Positions 6,001 to 7,740 of a stretch of DNA of 7,740 bases are shown here, piece by piece. Under the pieces are notes generated by a model that worked only from the letters and a program-made list of their open reading frames with translations, searched no databases and was not told the origin of the DNA. The stretch is from contig JAPLNJ010000319.1 in assembly GCA_026692885.1 (NCBI GenBank), positions 1 to 7,740 of the forward strand. The letters run 5' to 3'. Every line of letters begins with the position of its first letter. The stretch's first letter is position 1. The translations under genes and the position numbers were made by a program. This DNA is from Planctomycetota bacterium. Its GTDB lineage: Bacteria; Planctomycetota; Planctomycetia; Pirellulales; Pirellulaceae.

Positions 6001-7740
6001 ATGCTTTCGGCCAGCGACGATCCCCGCACACCCGCTGTCGATGAAACGGGACAATATGAGTTCGCCGGTCTGGGCAATCGGCCCTACACGGTCCGCGTCC
6101 TGGATGTGCCGAACTATCTCCAAGTCGCGCCGCTGGGCAATGCCTTCACGAAACACAGTTACTCACTAGCGACCACCGGCAACTTGCTCGGCAGTCCGCA
6201 GGATGTGGCGCTCGCCGATTTCAACGGCGATGGGGCCAAGGATCTGGCAACCGCCATGGACGACCGAAACTCGATCGCTTTGTTGCTGAACGACGGCAGC
6301 GGCGGGTTCCCGCAGACGCCTGTCGAGATTCCGCTGGCACCCGCCGGTCGCCCACCGGCCGAGCCCCGCGGCTTTGGGCCGATCGCCTTGCTGGCCGCGG
6401 ACTTCAATCGCGACGGGCGGCCCGATCTGGCCGTCGTCAACAATACGTCCTCGAACGTCACCATCCTGCTGGATTTCAACGGTATCAGCTTTGCCAGCGA
6501 AACGTACGTCCCCGTTGGCATCCTCCCGAACGCGATCAGCAGCGGTGACCTGGACGGCGATGGGGATCTGGATGTGGTGGTCACCAATGAGTTCGGCAAC
6601 AGCGTATCCATCCTGCGGAACGACGGGCAGGGGCACTTCACGCCGGATGCTGCCACGCCCGGCGTCGGCAACCATCCCTTCGGCATCGACACGGGGGATT
6701 TCAATCACGACGGGCGACTGGATCTCGTCGTGGCGGACTTTGGCACCCATCCCAGCGGCGGTGATTTGGGCGATGTCCGCGTGCTGTTGGCCAACGCCAG
6801 CGGCGGGTTCACTTCCCACGTGGCGTGCCCCGTGGGGTTCGGACCTGCGACGCTCGTGGCGAAAGACCTCGATGGCGATGGCAACCTCGACTTGGCCGTG
6901 GCCAATTTCCTGTCGGACAACGTGACGGTGTGCCGCGGGCGAGGGGACGGCACGTTCACGGTGGTGGCGACCTTGCCCGGCGGTTCCGGCCCCATGGATA
7001 TCAAAGCGGCCGACCTGGAGGGGGACGGCGACCTGGATCTGCTGGTGACCAACGGCAAATCGCAGAAAGTCGGGATCTTGCGGAGCCGCGTCAGCCAAGG
7101 CGCCTTCGAATTCGAACCGGCAGAGAGCTTTGGTGTGGCGAACATCCCTGGCGCGTCGCAGATCTCACTGGCGGTCGGGGATCTGGACGGGAATGGCACC
7201 GTGGATCTGGCCCTGGCCAACAGCCAAGACAACAGTGTGGCCGTACACTTGAACACGCTGGTCGGCGGGGCTTATCGCGTAGCCCTAACCGGGACCGAGA
7301 CCGTGACGGGCCTGGATTTCGGTCTGCAACCGCTGGACACGACCTTCAAGATCTCGTCGTTTCAGGCCACCTCTAACGGCTTTGTAGCTCGTTTCAATCG
7401 GGACCTCACGGCCAGCGTACTCAATCTCTACGACCAGGGCGGCGTGCTGGGGCCGGCGGATGTGACGGTCGTGGGCGCTACGGTCGGCGAGGTGTGTGGG
7501 TCGCTAGTAGTGGATCCGGGGTTGCGCACGGTGACCTTCATCAAGACGGGCGGCGTGCTCGATCCGGATACCTACACGGTGACGTTGGTCAGCGGAGCCA
7601 ATGCGTTTCGCGACACGGCCGGCAATCTGCTGGACGGCAATGGCGATGGGACCGCGGGCGACGCCTATCAGACCAACGTTACGGTCACGGCCCCTGCGGT
7701 CAACAGCATCAGGGTCAGCCTGCCGGATTTCGCCCGCGGG
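1..7740 (+). CDS. Giant multidomain secreted S8 peptidase / surface protein (partial at both ends)
   Basis: Frame 1 has no stop codon over all 2580 codons, and recognisable domains follow one another in this frame from end to end, so this is the single real gene here. Order: S8 protease (about 29-380), Ig-like (381-507), CSLREA cap plus beta-helix (510-759 and 1168-1308) interrupted by seven PD40 blades (766-1167), SdrD_B 1 (1312-1400 and 1811-1837) interrupted by seven more blades (1401-1810), SdrD_B 2 (1841-1946), SdrD_B 3 (1956-2047 and 2421-2444) interrupted by seven FG-GAP repeats (2049-2419), Ig-like (2445-2563), and the start of a further domain. The signal peptide and any propeptide must lie upstream, and the anchor or sorting domain downstream. 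The ATG at 4-6 is probably internal, because the sequence opens in the usual pre-catalytic segment of such subtilases (HNVGQ then TPDADIDAPEAWD). Export is inferred from the domain types. No specific gene name can be given. Confidence 0.96.
85..1140 (+). other. Peptidase S8 (subtilisin-like) catalytic domain
   Basis: Serine endopeptidase domain, residues about 29-380. The Asp box is VVVGIIDSGID with D40 (118-120). The His box is GHGTHVAGT with catalytic H151 (451-453). The oxyanion Asn is N250 in VAAAGNGN. The Ser box is GTSMAAPHVTG with S323 (967-969). The order D-H-N-S and the surrounding residues are canonical, so the enzyme is probably active. The Asp-to-His distance (111 residues) is much longer than in simple subtilisins because of an acidic insert (residues 61-128). 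The usual C-terminal helix region follows, with TAAEVRQAIL and GRLNARQAL near 344-378. In planctomycete-like genomes such domains commonly head long exported beta-rich proteins. Whether it processes its own protein or a foreign substrate is not visible. Confidence 0.95.
181..384 (+). other. EF-hand-like calcium-loop insert in the protease domain
   Basis: Residues 61-128 lie between the catalytic Asp and His and carry two loops matching the 12-residue EF-hand spacing. One is D71-x-D73-x-D75-G-R-I-x-x-x-D82 and the other D94-x-N96-x-N98-G-Y-I-x-x-x-D105. A shorter acidic loop follows (D117, D119, N121, D125), just before the CGWNF segment often seen ahead of the His box in this subtilase group. 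Paired loops of this kind resemble dockerin calcium sites. Calcium binding and a stabilising or activity-controlling role are inferred. The insert is in frame and the flanking protease motifs are intact, so it is part of the fold and not a disruption. Confidence 0.8.
1141..1521 (+). other. Ig-like beta-sandwich spacer domain
   Basis: Residues 381-507 follow the protease directly. The segment alternates hydrophobic strands (LITVRYHD, VTAVYRVSA, GRYVVSVAAGQV) with short polar turns and ends in GEFSVRIAG. Strands ending in a 'YRVSAPGG-W-D-x-x-D-x-G-x-Y-x-V-x-V-x-x-x-Q-V' pattern are familiar from unnamed beta-sandwich modules in large planctomycete exoproteins. I cannot assign a named family with certainty. 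A spacer or binding module linking the protease to the beta-helix is the likely role. Confidence 0.6.
1528..1680 (+). other. CSLREA-type N-cap of the beta-helix
   Basis: Residues 510-560 contain VFYVDTLDDAVDAD, then a Cys-rich stretch with C529 and C536, and the signature CTLRAAIQESNA (536-547), followed by TVILDRGTF. This matches the CSLREA N-terminal motif (usual form C-S/T-L-R-E/A-A-I-x-x-A/S-N), which starts many bacterial right-handed parallel beta-helix proteins. It occurs once here. Its natural C-terminal partner, the choice-of-anchor-Q segment, also occurs once, 1.9 kb downstream, so the two bracket one interrupted beta-helix. Confidence 0.85.
1681..2277 (+). other. Right-handed parallel beta-helix, N-terminal part
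   Basis: Residues 561-759. After a few irregular strands (DLDITGNITLVGDE, FRVYPQATLDLRRIRVTGG), regular rungs appear with the typical glycine-rich turn and Asn-containing corner: GGGGILTMG...LDHAAVAGNSA, FGGGVAVWGG...DTTIADNSS, GGGLFVGS...RSTVMTNTA, GGGVYAFGG...NSTLSTNAA. The next rung begins with SSGGA and stops there, because the sequence passes into PD40-like blades. Beta-helices of this group are surface or secreted modules that often bind polysaccharide or act as adhesins. No catalytic residues for a pectate-lyase activity could be identified. Confidence 0.85.
2296..3501 (+). repeat. PD40/TolB-like propeller block 1 (seven blades)
   Basis: Residues 766-1167 hold seven tandem units anchored on S-A-D-G-R-F-V-A-F, with the DGR Asp at residues 777, 834, 895, 953, 1011, 1069 and 1127. 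The spacings are therefore 57, 61, 58, 58, 58 and 58. Each unit runs: SADGRFVAF, SxASNLVPGDTNG, DVFVFDRQN, TLERVSLAxDGTQGN, which is four short strands, consistent with one propeller blade. There are seven copies of each element, including seven ER strands, the last being LERNS. Protein-level similarity is strong, and DNA similarity is also high between neighbours: 2838-2888 and 3012-3062 are identical over 51 bases, 174 bases apart. TolB-like propellers serve as protein- or ligand-binding platforms. A closed seven-bladed propeller is inferred. The block sits within the beta-helix. Confidence 0.88.
3502..3924 (+). other. Beta-helix C-terminal part with choice-of-anchor-Q segment
   Basis: Residues 1168-1308 resume the beta-helix exactly where it broke off. 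SSSIVLQSTTVAENRTTSGAA is a normal rung matching the earlier NSTLSTNAAKSSGGA pattern, followed by VWTHNSLFVDNV and SLGYNLLEAAD. The segment then shows the choice-of-anchor-Q signature: GPLQANGGPTWTHAL (1251-1265), CPGSPAVDAGD, DQRGISRP and TDLGAVE (1302-1308). In uninterrupted proteins this signature closes a CSLREA beta-helix. It therefore belongs with the N-terminal part at 1528-2277, and the seven blades between are an insertion. Confidence 0.87.
3934..4200 (+). other. SdrD_B-like domain 1, N-terminal part
   Basis: Residues 1312-1400: GSIQGVVFVDLNKNGKRDADEPG, then LVYLDTDADGQYDPGEP, EEGQYSLDGVGPGTYRVVPQ and VEAGWVST. This is the standard SdrD_B (prealbumin-like, cna-B related) layout, with two Asp/Asn-rich calcium loops (from D1321 and D1343) and the G-x-Y-x-x-x-x-x-x-P-G-x-Y strand pair. 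Such domains form rigid calcium-stabilised stalks in surface proteins. The final strand pair ending in DFGL is missing at the expected place and is found about 410 residues later, at 1811-1837, after the second propeller block. Confidence 0.85.
4201..5430 (+). repeat. PD40/TolB-like propeller block 2 (seven blades, permuted start)
   Basis: Residues 1401-1810 hold seven units with the D/E of the DGR-like anchor at 1426, 1487, 1545, 1603, 1661, 1722 (AEGRF) and 1780. The spacings are 61, 58, 58, 58, 61 and 58. The block opens with the blade's last strand (GVERASLAYNGAQAN) and closes after DVFVAPNRN with no ER strand. The leading strand plus six complete units again gives seven of each element. 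This resembles the 'velcro' closure of propellers, in which the N-terminal strand completes the last blade. Blades 1-3 and 5-7 pair up: GDTNN is found only in blades 1 and 5, 61-residue spacing only precedes blades 2 and 6, and FVSGASNLV is found only in blades 3 and 7. Confidence 0.87.
4475..5226 (+). repeat. Direct 47-base repeat marking a four-blade DNA duplication
   Basis: Bases 4475-4521 and 5180-5226 are identical over 47 bases and lie 705 bases apart, which equals four blades (235 codons). Both encode TFMST/AFMSTASNLVPGDTNG in blades 2 and 6. Most neighbouring blades differ at many synonymous sites, so this exact match suggests a relatively recent duplication or gene conversion within block 2, and not purifying selection on protein sequence alone. 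Confidence 0.8.
5431..5511 (+). other. SdrD_B-like domain 1, closing hairpin
   Basis: Residues 1811-1837 (NADGTGTRAVGLFAGQVLANVDFGLVP). The V-x-L-x-x-G-x-V-x-x-x-x-D-F-G-L pattern is the usual end of an SdrD_B-like repeat. No domain start precedes it locally, so it completes the domain that began at 3934. It is followed directly by the next SdrD_B domain at 5521. Confidence 0.8.
5521..5838 (+). other. SdrD_B-like domain 2 (uninterrupted)
   Basis: Residues 1841-1946: EIRGRCFDDVIANGVYDVGEPG, IVYLDVNGNGRLDSGEP, TTADGSYVFSQLPS, YHVRLVVPAGFTLVLPTT, then NVFLPAGGSIKDRDFGLRP. All parts of the domain are contiguous in about 106 residues, including two acidic calcium-type loops and the DFGL end. It is a useful reference for domains 1 and 3, in which a propeller block lies between the 'VPAGF' strand and the final hairpin. 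Here a short PTTDDQGAW loop occupies that place. Confidence 0.87.
5866..6141 (+). other. SdrD_B-like domain 3, N-terminal part
   Basis: Residues 1956-2047: AVVVGRVFADRDGDGLQDDGERG, VTVFLDLDNDGVRDFNEP, VDETGQYEFAGLGNRPYTVRVL, then NYLQVAPLG. The calcium-loop residues are D1965, D1967 and D1969 in the first loop and D1947+ region spacing is regular, with D1987, D1989 and D1993 close to the DLDNDGVRD loop. Residue numbers inside these loops are approximate by a few positions. The closing hairpin is absent here and reappears at 7261-7332 after the FG-GAP block. Confidence 0.83.
6145..7257 (+). repeat. FG-GAP/VCBS propeller block (seven repeats)
   Basis: Residues 2049-2419 contain seven repeats, each with an acidic calcium loop followed by a hydrophobic strand and ending near G-x-F. 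The loops begin at D2073 (DFNGDGAKD), D2134 (DFNRDGRPD), D2183 (DLDGDGDLD), D2233 (DFNHDGRLD), D2289 (DLDGDGNLD), D2338 (DLEGDGDLD) and D2394 (DLDGNGTVD). Downstream strands include LAVVNNTSSNVTILL, VVVTNEFGNSVSIL and LAVANFLSDNV. This is the FG-GAP/VCBS repeat of integrin-alpha-type propellers, in which seven repeats give one closed seven-bladed propeller. All seven loops keep the D-x-D/N/E-x-D/N-G core, so calcium binding is likely. Role: ligand binding or adhesion (inferred). The block lies inside SdrD_B domain 3. Confidence 0.9.
7261..7332 (+). other. SdrD_B-like domain 3, closing hairpin
   Basis: Residues 2421-2444 (VGGAYRVALTGTETVTGLDFGLQP). The G-x-Y-x-V-x-L-x-x-x-x-x-V-x-G-x-D-F-G-L pattern is a typical SdrD_B-like end with no local start. 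It completes the domain begun at 5866, with the seven FG-GAP repeats in between. Confidence 0.82.
7333..7689 (+). other. Bacterial Ig-like (SbsA/SwmA-type) domain
   Basis: Residues 2445-2563: FKISSFQATSNGFVARFNRD, LNLYDQGG, LGPADVTVVGAT, GSLVVDPGLRTVTFIKTGGVL, DPDTYTVTLVSGANAFRDTAGNLLDGNGDG and YQTNVTVTA. The 'f-x-x-P/N-x-D-x-x-x-L-N-L-Y-D' start and the 'D-T-Y-T-V-T-L-x-S-G...F-x-D-x-x-G-N-x-L-D-G-N' end are typical of Ig-like domains related to the SbsA_Ig group in large bacterial surface proteins. It is probably structural. The exact family is uncertain. Confidence 0.65.
7690..7740 (+). other. Start of a further domain, cut by the window end
   Basis: Residues 2564-2580 end in INSI/VNSIRVSLPDFARG. 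A V-S-L-P-D-F-A-R-G motif right after an Ig-like domain is, to my recollection, followed by a cohesin-like beta-sandwich in large planctomycete exoproteins. Only the motif is visible, so the cohesin assignment is tentative. The reading frame is still open at the last base. Confidence 0.4.

Noticed and set aside
5765..6169. Plus-strand open frame in another phase
   Set aside because: It overlaps SdrD_B domains 2 and 3, and its translation lacks any domain pattern, whereas frame 1 encodes the domains continuously.
6166..7098. Antisense open frame (310 codons) opposite the FG-GAP repeats
   Set aside because: It mirrors the repeated Asp-rich loops of the sense strand, giving recurring V-A/I-A-V-x-V-G-H-like phrases. 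No family is recognisable and the sense frame is unambiguous.

Overview
The window is wholly inside one very large protein-coding gene. Plus-strand frame 1 (codons starting at base 1, 4, 7...) is open from the first base to the last, giving 2580 codons with no stop. Neither the start nor the stop codon is present. I see no second gene, RNA gene, promoter, terminator or intergenic gap. The GC-rich sequence and the kind of domains (secreted subtilase, CSLREA/choice-of-anchor-Q beta-helix, PD40 propeller blades, SdrD_B-like domains, FG-GAP repeats, bacterial Ig-like domains) point to a large exported protein of a planctomycete-like bacterium, probably a Pirellulaceae relative. That assignment is an inference from architecture, not a database match. 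Residue numbers below count codon 1 as bases 1-3.

Layout, N to C: (1) a peptidase S8 (subtilisin-like) domain with an intact D40/H151/S323 triad and N250, carrying an insert with two EF-hand-like loops between Asp and His; (2) an Ig-like beta-sandwich, residues 381-507; (3) a CSLREA-type N-cap and a right-handed beta-helix; (4) seven PD40/TolB-like blades; (5) the rest of the beta-helix with a choice-of-anchor-Q C-terminal part; (6) the first SdrD_B-like domain; (7) a second set of seven PD40-like blades; (8) the closing hairpin of that SdrD_B domain; (9) an uninterrupted second SdrD_B domain; (10) a third SdrD_B domain; (11) seven FG-GAP/VCBS repeats; (12) the closing hairpin of the third SdrD_B domain; (13) a C-terminal Ig-like domain and the first residues of another domain.

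The most striking feature is nesting. Each of the three propeller-like blocks lies inside another domain: block 1 between two rungs of the beta-helix, block 2 inside SdrD_B domain 1, and the FG-GAP block inside SdrD_B domain 3, the last two at the equivalent place just before the final hairpin. Each block has exactly seven units, which fits three closed seven-bladed propellers held on a beta-solenoid and beta-sandwich stalk. The PD40 blocks also show DNA-level signs of blade duplication and exchange. Overall this looks like a modular, calcium-rich cell-surface or secreted protease/adhesin. Its substrate or ligand cannot be read from the sequence.
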